Source: Streptomyces spiroverticillatus (lineage in GTDB: Bacteria; Actinomycetota; Actinomycetes; Streptomycetales; Streptomycetaceae). From it: DNA of 64,000 nucleotides. Position numbers and translations under genes: made by a program. The DNA lies in the NCBI GenBank assembly GCA_014650415.1, contig BMUX01000010.1, positions 247,702 to 311,701 of the forward strand. Reading direction: 5' to 3'. Below the pieces are notes generated by a model that saw only the letters and a program-made list of their open reading frames with translations, was not told the origin of the DNA and ran no database searches. Positions 1 through 7,999 of the stretch are shown in pieces (position 1 is the stretch's first letter; every line of letters begins with the position of its first letter).

Positions 1-1651
1 AGCCGTTCCCGGGCACTGGAACCGGCCGGGCGGCGAGTCCCCCGACTGGTGGAATCCGGCCGAGCCCACCCACTGGAAGTCCGGCGCCGACGCCAACCAG
101 GTGTGGTGGCTCAAGGCCGCCAAGGCGCGCGGGGCCCGCACCTTCGAAGCCTTCTCCAACTCCGCCCCGTACTTCATGACCCGCAGCGGGAAGGTCTCCG
201 GCGCAGACGTCCCCTGGGAGGACAACCTCCGCTCCGACCAGTACGACAGGTTCGCCGCCTATCTCGCAGGCTCCCTGGCCCGGGTGCAGAAGTCGGCAGG
301 GGTCGGCTTCGGTTCCGTATCGCCCGTCAACGAGCCGAATACGGACTACTGGAAGGCGGGCGGCCGGCAGGAGGGGTCGCACTGGGACCCCGTCTCCCAG
401 GCTCGTATGGTCACCGCCCTGCGTTCCGCGCTCGACGCCCAAGGACTGCGCACCCCGATCGCCGCCATGGACGAGACCAACCCCGACAAGTTCCGGGGGA
501 ATTGGGAGAGTTACGAGGGTGGAGTGCGGGGTGCGGTCGGACAGCTCAACACGCACACGTACGGGACGGGGGGCCGCACCGGTGTCCGGGACATCGCCAA
601 GGGTGAGGCGAAGCGGTTGTGGATGTCCGAGGTCGACCTCGGCGGCAGCGTCCCGCAGAGCTTCACCGACATGAGCCCTGCCCTCGACCTGACCCGCCGC
701 ATCAACGACGACATCCGCGAACTGGAGCCCAGCGCCTGGGTGTTGTGGCAGGCCGTCGAGGACTACGAGAACATGACGCCCGGCCGCGAGAACTCCAACT
801 GGGGGCTGATACAGACCGACTTCACGCCGGAGAACGCCGCCACGGAGCCCCTGCGCAAGAACAAGAAGTACTGGGCGATGGCGAACTACAGCCGTTTCGT
901 CCGGCCCGGTGCGCGCGTCATCAATACGGATGACACCGACACCCTGGCCGCCCTGTGTCCGAGTGGGCAGGGCGCGGTCGTCGTGCACACCAACGCCACC
1001 GGCGAGGCGCGGGAGATCAGCCTCGACCTGACCGGCTTCGGCAGCGTCGGCACCGGGGCCGTGCAGCGGCACGTCACCGACGGCACCCGCGACCTCCAGC
1101 GGGACTTCGACCTGACGCTCACCGGAAAGACCCTCAAGGCCACCGTCCCGCCGGGCTCGGTCACCACCTTCGTGCTCCCGCAGGCGAACGGGGTGAACCC
1201 CAAAGCGGCCACCACACCCGCCGGCGCCCCGCGGCGGATCGTCAGCGACCACAGCGGGCTCGCCCTGTCCACGGTCACCGCCGACGGCCGCACCGCACCC
1301 GTCCAGCGCACCGCCGACCCGGCCGACACCGCCCAGCAGTGGACCTTCACCCCGGCCACCCCGGGCAACTGGAGCCACACCGCCGCCTACCGCATCACCA
1401 ACACCAAGACCGGCAAGGCACTTTCCGCCTCGGGTGACGCGCTCACGCTTGCCGCGCCCGACAGCTCGGCCGCCCAGCAGTGGATGCGCTCCACCACCGG
1501 CGACGGCCGCACCACTCTGGTCAACCGCGCCACCGGGAAGCTCCTCGACGTCTTCAACGAGGCCACCCACGACGGTGCCGAGGTCGGGGTGTACCGGCCG
1601 ACCACCGGGCGCAACCAGTCCTGGACCCTGCCCGGTGCCGCTACTGGCTGA
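1..1651 (+). CDS. Secreted GH30-type beta-1,6-galactanase with C-terminal ricin B lectin domain (5' end missing)
   Basis: The reading frame is open from base 2, so the signal peptide and the first part of the catalytic barrel lie outside the window. The visible part resembles GH30 enzymes of the endo-beta-1,6-galactanase type. A Glu in SPVNEPNT (codon at 332) fits the acid/base residue, and a Glu in LWMSEVDLGG (codon at 629) fits the nucleophile. A beta-sandwich follows, covering roughly codons at 890-1190. The last ~150 residues have two QQW-type repeats (AQQWTF, AQQWMR) typical of a ricin-type lectin fold that binds sugars. The family is known to trim arabinogalactan side chains. The convergent GH35 beta-galactosidase just downstream fits a shared role in using plant galactan. 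The exact polymer specificity is inferred. Confidence 0.82.
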   Translation, partial: AVPGHWNRPGGESPDWWNPAEPTHWKSGADANQVWWLKAAKARGARTFEAFSNSAPYFMTRSGKVSGADVPWEDNLRSDQYDRFAAYLAGSLARVQKSAGVGFGSVSPVNEPNTDYWKAGGRQEGSHWDPVSQARMVTALRSALDAQGLRTPIAAMDETNPDKFRGNWESYEGGVRGAVGQLNTHTYGTGGRTGVRDIAKGEAKRLWMSEVDLGGSVPQSFTDMSPALDLTRRINDDIRELEPSAWVLWQAVEDYENMTPGRENSNWGLIQTDFTPENAATEPLRKNKKYWAMANYSRFVRPGARVINTDDTDTLAALCPSGQGAVVVHTNATGEAREISLDLTGFGSVGTGAVQRHVTDGTRDLQRDFDLTLTGKTLKATVPPGSVTTFVLPQANGVNPKAATTPAGAPRRIVSDHSGLALSTVTADGRTAPVQRTADPADTAQQWTFTPATPGNWSHTAAYRITNTKTGKALSASGDALTLAAPDSSAAQQWMRSTTGDGRTTLVNRATGKLLDVFNEATHDGAEVGVYRPTTGRNQSWTLPGAATG

Positions 1652-1664
1652 GGTCCGTCCGGCC

Positions 1665-1697
1665 GGGTGCCGACCCTCTCACCGAGGGTCGGCATCC
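1665..1697. terminator. Bidirectional terminator hairpin
   Basis: A stem of about 14 bp (core arm TGCCGACCCTC at 1668-1678, its complement at 1684-1694, extended by a G-U and two G-C pairs) with a 5-nt loop lies between two convergent genes. There is no long U tract, as is common in streptomycetes. Confidence 0.8.
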
Positions 1698-1712
1698 GGC
1701 CTTTCCGTGTGC

Positions 1713-3485
1713 TCACTCGTCCGTCGGGCCCAGGTCCGGCTGCTCCCGGAACGACACCGTCCGGGTGCCGGGCGCCGCGTGCAGTTCGAGGACGACCACC
1801 TCGTTGTCCCCCTCGCGCAGAACCGGCCACGGCACGTACAGCGACCGCTGCGGCCCCCGCGACCAGTACCGGCCGAGCGCGAAGCCGTTCACCCAGGCGT
1901 TGCCCTTGGTCCAGCCGTCCAGGTGCAGGAAGGTGTCCGCGACCCGGTCCAGCGTGAAAGTGCCGCGGTGGAGGGCGGGGCCGACGCGCGGCGCCGTCGT
2001 GGCGGTGAAGCCGAGGGCGTCGAACGAGGTCAGGGGGAGGGGGCGGCTCGTCCAGTCCAGCAGCTCCGCGCCGTTGAGGAAGGCCCCGCCGGGGAGCCCC
2101 TTGCGGTCGTGGATGCCGGGGCCGTAGTTGACCCGGCCCTGGTTCTCCACCAGCACCCGCAGCACGCTTCCTGCCCGGGGGACGGCGAACGCGAGGGCGT
2201 GCTCGTGGTTCTCCCGCTCCAGCACCCCCACCGGCTGCCCGTCGAGGAAGACCTGGGCCCGGTCGCGTACCTCGGGCAGGTCCAGCAGCGCCGGACCGGC
2301 CTCCCGCAGGACCGTCTCGTACAGCACGAAACCGAAGTCCTGGCCCAACTGCTCCATCGTCAGCGGCCGTTCGGAGGTCACGCTCCGGCCGAGCGCGCCC
2401 GCCTGTTCCAGCAGCGCCGCGCTCTCGGTGAGTGCCACCGCGGCGACCCCGAGCTTTTCCGCAGGGGCGGGCACCGGCTCGTCCGGGACCGGCGCGTACT
2501 TGGCGATGACCTCGCGGAACGCGGTGAACTTCGGGGTCGGGTCGCCCGCCTCGTCGAGCGGCGCGTCGTAGTCGTACGAGGTGACCGTCGGCCGGTAGGT
2601 GTGCTTGTCGTTGGCGCCGTTGGTGAAGCCGAAGTTGGTGCCGCCGTGGAACATGTAGAAGTTGACCGAGGCCCCGGCGCCGAGGAGTTCGTCCAGCTCG
2701 CTTGCGGCGTCGTCCGGGTCGCGGACGATGTGGTAGCCGCCCCACCGGTCGAACCAGCCGATCCAGAACTCCGTCGAGAGCAGGGGCCCGTCCGGCTGGT
2801 GCGCGCGCAGGGCCGCGAGGCCGGCCGTCGACCGGCTGCCGAAGTTGGCCGTCGCGAGCACACCGGGCAGGGCGCCGCGCGCCAGGTCGGCGGGCTGGTC
2901 GCAGGTGAACAGGGGTACGTCCACGCCCAGTTCCTGCAGGGTTTTGGCCAGGTGCTCCAGGTACGCGGTGTCGTCGCCGAACGCCCCGTACTCGTTCTCC
3001 ACCTGTACGGCGAGGATCGGGCCGCCGCGCGAGGCCAGGTACGGCAGGAGAGGGGTGAGGAGGCGGGTGAAGTAGTCGTCCACGGCGGCCAGGAAGCGGG
3101 AGTCGCGGGTGCGCAGGCGTATGTCGGGCTGCTCCGGGTGCTCTGGTTGCGCGAGCAGCCAGGAGGGGAGGCCGCCGCCCTCCCATTCCGCGCAGATGTA
3201 CGGTCCGGGGCGCAGCAGTACGTGCAGGCCCTCGGCGGCGGCGAGATCGAGGAAGGCGGGCAGGTCGACGTCCCCGTCCATCCGGAAGCGGTCGGGGCGG
3301 GGCTGGTGCAGGTTCCAGGGGACGTACGTCTCCACGGTGTTGAGCCCCATGAGCCGGGCCTTGCGCAGGCGGTCGGCCCATTGCCGGGGGTGCACGCGGA
3401 AGTAGTGCAGTCCGCCGGAGAGCATCCGGAAGGGTTCGCCGTCGAGTCGGAACCCACCGGCGTCATCGGTCTGGAGTACGGGCAT
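1713..3485 (-). CDS. Beta-galactosidase, GH35 family
   Basis: This 590-residue protein is a typical bacterial GH35 enzyme that removes terminal beta-galactose. The N-terminal barrel begins with the family signature LSGGLHYFRVHP and the Trp/Asn-rich YVPWNLHQ stretch. Glu165 in VENEYGAFG is the expected acid/base, and Glu239 in STEFWIGWFD is the expected nucleophile. Residues after about 380 form the jelly-roll domains. No signal peptide is visible, so it probably acts in the cytoplasm. The ATG at 3485 was chosen because it starts right at the conserved N-terminus and has an AGGAG ribosome site 8 nt upstream. The frame stays open far upstream but without family similarity. A perfect LacI-type palindrome lies about 80 bp upstream, so sugar-controlled repression is likely. 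It is convergent with the GH30 galactanase gene. Confidence 0.93.
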   Translation of the reverse strand: MPVLQTDDAGGFRLDGEPFRMLSGGLHYFRVHPRQWADRLRKARLMGLNTVETYVPWNLHQPRPDRFRMDGDVDLPAFLDLAAAEGLHVLLRPGPYICAEWEGGGLPSWLLAQPEHPEQPDIRLRTRDSRFLAAVDDYFTRLLTPLLPYLASRGGPILAVQVENEYGAFGDDTAYLEHLAKTLQELGVDVPLFTCDQPADLARGALPGVLATANFGSRSTAGLAALRAHQPDGPLLSTEFWIGWFDRWGGYHIVRDPDDAASELDELLGAGASVNFYMFHGGTNFGFTNGANDKHTYRPTVTSYDYDAPLDEAGDPTPKFTAFREVIAKYAPVPDEPVPAPAEKLGVAAVALTESAALLEQAGALGRSVTSERPLTMEQLGQDFGFVLYETVLREAGPALLDLPEVRDRAQVFLDGQPVGVLERENHEHALAFAVPRAGSVLRVLVENQGRVNYGPGIHDRKGLPGGAFLNGAELLDWTSRPLPLTSFDALGFTATTAPRVGPALHRGTFTLDRVADTFLHLDGWTKGNAWVNGFALGRYWSRGPQRSLYVPWPVLREGDNEVVVLELHAAPGTRTVSFREQPDLGPTDE

Positions 3486-3565
3486 GTGCGGTGGCTCCTG
3501 TGCTGGAGGGCCGGAAGGAGGCGAAGTGGCGTGCGCCAGTGGGGGGGGTGGCGCCCACCCTCGTA

Positions 3566-3579
3566 TGTTTACGTAAACA
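3566..3579. promoter_or_regulatory. LacI/GalR-type operator upstream of the GH35 gene
   Basis: TGTTTACGTAAACA is a perfect 14-bp palindrome with a central CG, the hallmark of LacI/GalR family operators. It lies 81 bp upstream of the GH35 start codon, where a repressor could block the promoter. No LacI gene is adjacent, and the one at 32742 sits next to a different palindrome. Confidence 0.7.
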
Positions 3580-3646
3580 CAGGGGCGATGGCAAGCATGG
3601 GATGCGGTGGGGCGGTCGGGCGGGGTGGGCGGGAGATCCGGACGTA

Positions 3647-4834
3647 TCAGCGTTTCACGTGAAACATCACGCGGACCGTGAGGCCGCCGTCGGGGTTCGG
3701 CTCCGCGTGGGCCTGTGCGCCGTGCGCCCGTGCGATCGAGGCGACCAGGGCCAGTCCGAGGCCGACGCCCTCGGTGGGGGAGTGGCGGCGCGGCTGGAGG
3801 CGGTGGAACGGCTCGAAGAGGCGGGGGGCGGACTCGGCGGGGACCACGGGTCCCGTGTTGGAGACGGTCAGGGTGCCGTCCGGGGCGGTGGAGAGGGTGA
3901 CGCGGCCGTCGCGGTGGTTGTAACGCAGGGCGTTGGCCAGGAGGTTGTGGAGCAGGCGGGTCAGGAGGACGGGGTCGCCGTCGACCTGGAGGGGGCGCAG
4001 GTCGAGGTCGAGCGCGATGCCGCGCTCCTGGGCCTCGGCCTCGGTGGCGAGGGCGGCGGAGGCGGCGAGCGTGTGCAGGGCGACGGGTTCGGGGGCGTCG
4101 AGGCCCTGTTCGGCACGGGCCAGGGTGAGGAGGCTCTCGATCGTCTGCGCGCTGTCGTCGCTCAGCTCGATCAGCTTCTGCCGGATGGTTCGGACGCGCT
4201 CGGCGTCGGGTTCGCCCGCGAGGCCGATCTCGGCGGCGGCCCGCTGGAGGGCGAGCGGGGTGCGCAGCTCGTGGGCGGCGTTGGCGGCGAACCGGCGCTG
4301 GGCCGTGACCAGTTGCTCGATGCGGCCGAGCATCTCGTCGAAGGTGTCGGCGAGGCGCTTCAGCTCGCCGGGCGGGGCGTCGAGGGCGATGCGCTGGTCC
4401 AGGTTGCTGCCGGAGAGGCGGCGGGCGGTCTCGGTGATCACGTCGACGGGACGCAGCACCCGGCCCGCCAGCCACCAGGCGAGCACCACGGAGAGCAGCA
4501 CGAACGCGGCGAGGGTGAGGAGCGAGACGGTCAGCAGCCGCCCGAGAGCTGCCTGGGCGGCGGAGTTGACGAGCTGGTCGGGGGAGAGGACGGGCGGGTC
4601 GCCGGGGCGCGAGGGGTCCGCCGGGTGCATCGGGACGGTGTGCCCCGGCCGGTACGCGGCCACGTCGGACGCGGAGATGACCTGGGTGACGGCCTTGCCG
4701 ATCTGCCCGTTGATGCCCTGCCGGACGAGCAGGTAGACGACGCCGATGAGGGTTGCGCCGGAGAGGACGAGGAGGCCGGCGTACAGGGCGGTGAGCCGGG
4801 TCCGCTCGCCGGTCATGGCGCCGGGGGACCTCAT
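3647..4834 (-). CDS. Sensor histidine kinase
   Basis: A 395-residue membrane sensor kinase. Two membrane segments (about residues 15-37 and 103-127) flank a short extracellular loop, followed by a HAMP linker, a HisKA domain with the phospho-acceptor His188 in AAHELRTPL, and an HATPase domain with an N box (NLLANALRYN) and a G box (GVGLGLALV). The start ATG at 4834 overlaps the stop of the response regulator as ATGA, so the two proteins are translationally coupled. A second ATG six codons later is possible. The signal is unknown. The divergent efflux-type operon at 5617-9195 is the most likely target, by position only. The 3' end carries a parS site. Confidence 0.93.
   Translation of the reverse strand: MRSPGAMTGERTRLTALYAGLLVLSGATLIGVVYLLVRQGINGQIGKAVTQVISASDVAAYRPGHTVPMHPADPSRPGDPPVLSPDQLVNSAAQAALGRLLTVSLLTLAAFVLLSVVLAWWLAGRVLRPVDVITETARRLSGSNLDQRIALDAPPGELKRLADTFDEMLGRIEQLVTAQRRFAANAAHELRTPLALQRAAAEIGLAGEPDAERVRTIRQKLIELSDDSAQTIESLLTLARAEQGLDAPEPVALHTLAASAALATEAEAQERGIALDLDLRPLQVDGDPVLLTRLLHNLLANALRYNHRDGRVTLSTAPDGTLTVSNTGPVVPAESAPRLFEPFHRLQPRRHSPTEGVGLGLALVASIARAHGAQAHAEPNPDGGLTVRVMFHVKR
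3652..3665. other. parS: parS chromosome-partition site (ParB binding)
   Basis: GTTTCACGTGAAAC is a perfect palindrome identical to the parS consensus known from Streptomyces, bound by ParB for chromosome segregation. It is embedded in the last codons of the histidine kinase gene and forces the C-terminal residues FHVKR. Single sites inside genes are normal for this element. Confidence 0.85.
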
Positions 4835-5529
4835 GGGCGGGGCCTTTCGTCGGGAGTGGGCGCCGATGGGGCCTCGGCGATGCGGTAGCCCGCGCCGGGG
4901 ACGGTTTCCACCACCGGGGGGTCGCCCAGCTTGGCGCGGAGTTTGCTCAGGGTGACGCGGACCGCGTTGGTGCGGTAGCTGGTGTCCTCCTCCCAGACCT
5001 GCTCGATCAGTTCGTCGCCGCTCACCACCGCGCCGTCCGCCCGCATCAGCGTCTCCAGCACGGCGAACTCCTTGCGGGACAGCTCCAGCGGCATCCCGTC
5101 CCGGCGGGCCCTGCGGCGGGCCGTGTCCAGGGTCAGGCCCGCCCGCTCGATCACCGGCGGCAGGGCGGGCCGGGCGCGGCGGCCGAGGGCCAGGACGCGG
5201 GCGAGCAGTTCGTCGTACGCGAAGGGCTTGGTGAGGTAGTCGTCCGCACCCAGCCCGAGCCCCTCGACCCGCTCGTGCAGCGCGCCGGATGCGGTGAGCA
5301 TGAGGATGCGGGTCAGCAGGCCCTCCCGTACGACCCGGCGGCAGACCTCGTCGCCGTGCAGACCGGGCAGGTCGCGGTCCAGGACCAGGACGTCGTACGC
5401 GCCCAGCTCCAGCTTGCGCAGGGCCTGAAGGCCGTCGTGCGCCACGTCCACGGCGAGGGAGTCCCGGCGGAGCCCCTCGGCGATCATCTCCGCGAGGAAT
5501 TCCTCGTCCTCCACCACCAGTACGCGCAT
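4831..5529 (-). CDS. OmpR-family response regulator
   Basis: The 232-residue protein has a receiver domain (residues 1-115) with the acidic pocket EDEE, phospho-acceptor Asp51 in VLVLDRDLPG and the conserved Lys in LTKPFAYDE. A winged-helix DNA-binding domain covers residues 125-225 (LSRKEFAVLETLM, YRTNAVRVTLSKLRAKLG). It is the first gene of a two-gene operon with the kinase. It is transcribed away from the lipoprotein/adaptor/ABC operon that starts 88 bp away, so the shared intergenic region is the obvious binding target. Confidence 0.95.
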   Translation of the reverse strand: MRVLVVEDEEFLAEMIAEGLRRDSLAVDVAHDGLQALRKLELGAYDVLVLDRDLPGLHGDEVCRRVVREGLLTRILMLTASGALHERVEGLGLGADDYLTKPFAYDELLARVLALGRRARPALPPVIERAGLTLDTARRRARRDGMPLELSRKEFAVLETLMRADGAVVSGDELIEQVWEEDTSYRTNAVRVTLSKLRAKLGDPPVVETVPGAGYRIAEAPSAPTPDERPRP

Positions 5530-5616
5530 GGCTCCTGTCTACGGCATGGGGACCTTTCGTCTTTGTAAGCACCGCGCAGAGGGAAACGAAACACCGGCCT
5601 GCCGCACTGTTCCGCC

Positions 5617-6132
5617 ATGACCTCACTCAGCTCACGCAGCGCCCGCACCCGCCGTCCCGCCCTCGCCGTCGCGGTGGCGGCACTCGCCCTGTTCGCGACC
5701 GCCTGCTCGCAGCCCTCGCAGTCCTCGCAGCCGGACAACGCCACCGGCGAGGGGGCCGCGGCCGACGCCGCCCTCAAGTTCCGGTCCTGCATGAAGGAGC
5801 ACGGCATCGACATGCCCGAGTCCAAGCCGGGCGACACCGTCAAGATCGGCGAGGGGCAGGACCCGGAGAAGCTCCAGGCCGCGATGACCGCCTGCAACAA
5901 GGGCGACAGCCAGGCCTTCAAGCAGGGCCGCAGCGCGGGTCTGGACGCCATGGTCAAGTACGCGCGCTGCATGCGCGGGGAGGGCTTCGACATCCCCGAC
6001 CCGAAGCAGGAGGGCGAGGCCCTCGGCACGCCCGAGATGGTCAATCAGCCCGGCTTCGACAAGGCGCACGAGAAGTGCAACAAGATCCTCACCGACGCGA
6101 TGAACCTCGACGCCGAGGGGAACCCCCAGTGA
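5617..6132 (+). CDS. Cysteine-containing lipoprotein, first gene of an ABC efflux operon
   Basis: The 171-residue protein starts with an Arg-rich, hydrophobic signal peptide ending in a lipobox, LFATAC, so the mature protein should be a lipid-anchored extracytoplasmic protein beginning at that Cys. The mature part contains two similar halves, each with a Cys near the sequence FRSCMKEHGIDMP or YARCMRGEGFDIPDP and a second Cys (TACNKG, HEKCNKI), suggesting an internal duplication and possible disulfides or metal binding. Function is unknown. The gene ends in a GTGA overlap with the adaptor gene, so it belongs with that transport system, perhaps as a sensor or accessory subunit. Confidence 0.8.
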   Translation: MTSLSSRSARTRRPALAVAVAALALFATACSQPSQSSQPDNATGEGAAADAALKFRSCMKEHGIDMPESKPGDTVKIGEGQDPEKLQAAMTACNKGDSQAFKQGRSAGLDAMVKYARCMRGEGFDIPDPKQEGEALGTPEMVNQPGFDKAHEKCNKILTDAMNLDAEGNPQ

Positions 6133-7220
6133 CCCGCAAATCCCTGGGCTTCGCCCTCGCCTTCCTGCTCGTCGCGGGCGGCGGCACCGCCGCGGTGACC
6201 GTGCTCGGCGACCGCGAGGCCGACGCGGCGGGCCAGGAGGAGTCCGCCGGACTGCCGCCCGCCACCGCCTCCGTGGAGCGCGGCTCCCTCAGCACGAGCA
6301 GCCAGACCCACGGCACCATCGGCTACGACGGCGAACGCAAGATCAACGCGTCCGCGTCCGCATCCGCGTCGGGCGTCCTCACCTCCCTCCCCGCCACCGG
6401 CTCCACGATCTCCCGCGACGGGATCCTCTACCAGGTCAACGGCTCCCCGGTCCGCCTCCTGTACGGCAAGGAGCCCATGTACCGGGACCTCAAACAGGGC
6501 GACAAGGGCCGCGACGTGCGCCAGCTCAAGGCGAACCTCCAGGCCATGGGGTACGGGGCCGCGCTCACCGTCGACGAGAAGTTCACCCCCGGCACGACCG
6601 AGGCGGTCAAGCGCTGGCAGCGCAAGCACGGCGTCCGGCAGACCGGCCGGGTCGGGGCGGGCGACATCGCCTTCGCCCCGGGCGCGCTGCGGGTGAAGTC
6701 GGCGGCGGCCGGGCTCGGCGACCCCCTCGCACCCGGCGGGCACGTCCTCACCACCACGGGCTCCGACCGCATCGTGACGATCAAACTGGACGTCGCCAAG
6801 GCCGGCGGGGTCAAGGAGGGTGCACGGGTGACCGTGGAACTGCCCGGCGGGGGCACGGCCGAGGGCCGGATCCGCTCCGTCGGCACGACGGTCGACCCCC
6901 CGAAGGACCCGCAGGGCCAGGAACCGGACGCCAAACCCAAGATCACGGTGACCGTCGCCTTCGACGACCCGGACAAGGCGAAGGGCCTGGACCAGGCACC
7001 GGTGACGGTCCGCATCGTCGGCGAGACGAAGAAGAGCGTGCTCACGGTCCCGGTGAACGCACTCCTCGCCCTCCCGGACGGCGGCTTCGGCGTGCAGGTC
7101 GTGGAGAACGGCAAGGTCCGCCAGGTGAAGGTGACCCTCGGCCTGTTCGGCGGCGGCCGCGTGGAGGTCACCGGGGGCGACCTGACCGAGGGCGCGAAGG
7201 TGGGGGTGCCGCGCATATGA
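6129..7220 (+). CDS. Periplasmic adaptor (membrane fusion) protein with peptidoglycan-binding domain
   Basis: The 363-residue protein starts at a GTG that overlaps the previous stop. An N-terminal hydrophobic helix (about residues 8-26) anchors it outside the membrane. Residues 120-175 form a peptidoglycan-binding type 1 domain (GDKGRDVRQLKANLQAMGY, ending KRWQRKHG). Later segments resemble the beta-barrel and membrane-proximal domains of HlyD/MacA-like adaptors (VTVPVNALLALPDGGFGVQVV). Actinobacterial adaptors of this type serve MacB/FtsX-like transporters, which is the gene order here. It overlaps the ATPase gene as ATGA. Likely role: coupling the permease to the cell wall for export of an unknown substrate. 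Confidence 0.87.
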   Translation: MTRKSLGFALAFLLVAGGGTAAVTVLGDREADAAGQEESAGLPPATASVERGSLSTSSQTHGTIGYDGERKINASASASASGVLTSLPATGSTISRDGILYQVNGSPVRLLYGKEPMYRDLKQGDKGRDVRQLKANLQAMGYGAALTVDEKFTPGTTEAVKRWQRKHGVRQTGRVGAGDIAFAPGALRVKSAAAGLGDPLAPGGHVLTTTGSDRIVTIKLDVAKAGGVKEGARVTVELPGGGTAEGRIRSVGTTVDPPKDPQGQEPDAKPKITVTVAFDDPDKAKGLDQAPVTVRIVGETKKSVLTVPVNALLALPDGGFGVQVVENGKVRQVKVTLGLFGGGRVEVTGGDLTEGAKVGVPRI

Positions 7221-7999
7221 GTACGTACGGTACGAGTGCCCCGGCCGTACCCGACTCCGGCGCGGACCGGCCTCGCGGCGGCCCGGACACCGTGGTGGAG
7301 CTTCGCGGTGTCACCAAGGAGTACCCGGGCGGCGTGCAGGCCCTCGCCGGGATCGACCTCAGCATCGAACGGGGTGAACTGCTCGCCATCGTCGGCCCTT
7401 CCGGGTCGGGGAAGTCGACGCTGCTGCACATCGTCGGCACCCTCGACCGGCCCACCTCCGGGGCGGTGAACCTCGCCGGGCACGACGTGGCGGCCCTCAC
7501 CGACCGCAGGCTCTCCGCCCTGCGCGCCCAGCACATCGGCTTCGTCTTCCAGGCCTTCCACCTCGCCCCCGGCGCCACCGCCCGGGACAACGTCGCCGAC
7601 GGCCTTCTCTACACCGGCCGGTCCCGGACCGTACGCAGGAGGATGGCGGCGGAAGCGCTGGAGCGGGTGGGGCTGGCCGACCGCATGGACCACCGGCCGC
7701 ACCAGCTCTCCGGCGGCCAGAAGCAGCGGGTGGCCATCGCCCGCGCGGTCGTCGGCGCCCCCGATCTGCTGCTCGCCGACGAGCCGACGGGCGCGCTGGA
7801 CACCGCGTCCGGCGAGGCGGTGATGCGGCTGCTGCACGACCTGAACGCGGACGGCGCGACCATCGCCGTCATCACGCACGACACCGAGATCGCCGACAGC
7901 CTGCCCCGGCAGGTCCGCATCCGGGACGGGCGCGTGGTCGCCGACACGGCGAGCCCAGCCGGTACGGCCGATGCGCAGGGCGGTGTCCCCGCATGCTGA
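7217..7999 (+). CDS. ABC transporter ATP-binding protein, MacB/LolD type
   Basis: A 260-residue ATPase with Walker A GPSGSGKST (around residue 58), signature LSGGQKQR (around 161) and Walker B LLLADEPTGALD (around 183). These are typical of the MacB/LolD/FtsE group that energises permeases with a large outside domain. About 25 Pro/Gly-rich residues precede the domain. The start overlaps the adaptor stop as ATGA and the end overlaps the permease start by 7 bp, so the three proteins should be made in a fixed ratio. Confidence 0.95.
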   Translation: MSTYGTSAPAVPDSGADRPRGGPDTVVELRGVTKEYPGGVQALAGIDLSIERGELLAIVGPSGSGKSTLLHIVGTLDRPTSGAVNLAGHDVAALTDRRLSALRAQHIGFVFQAFHLAPGATARDNVADGLLYTGRSRTVRRRMAAEALERVGLADRMDHRPHQLSGGQKQRVAIARAVVGAPDLLLADEPTGALDTASGEAVMRLLHDLNADGATIAVITHDTEIADSLPRQVRIRDGRVVADTASPAGTADAQGGVPAC

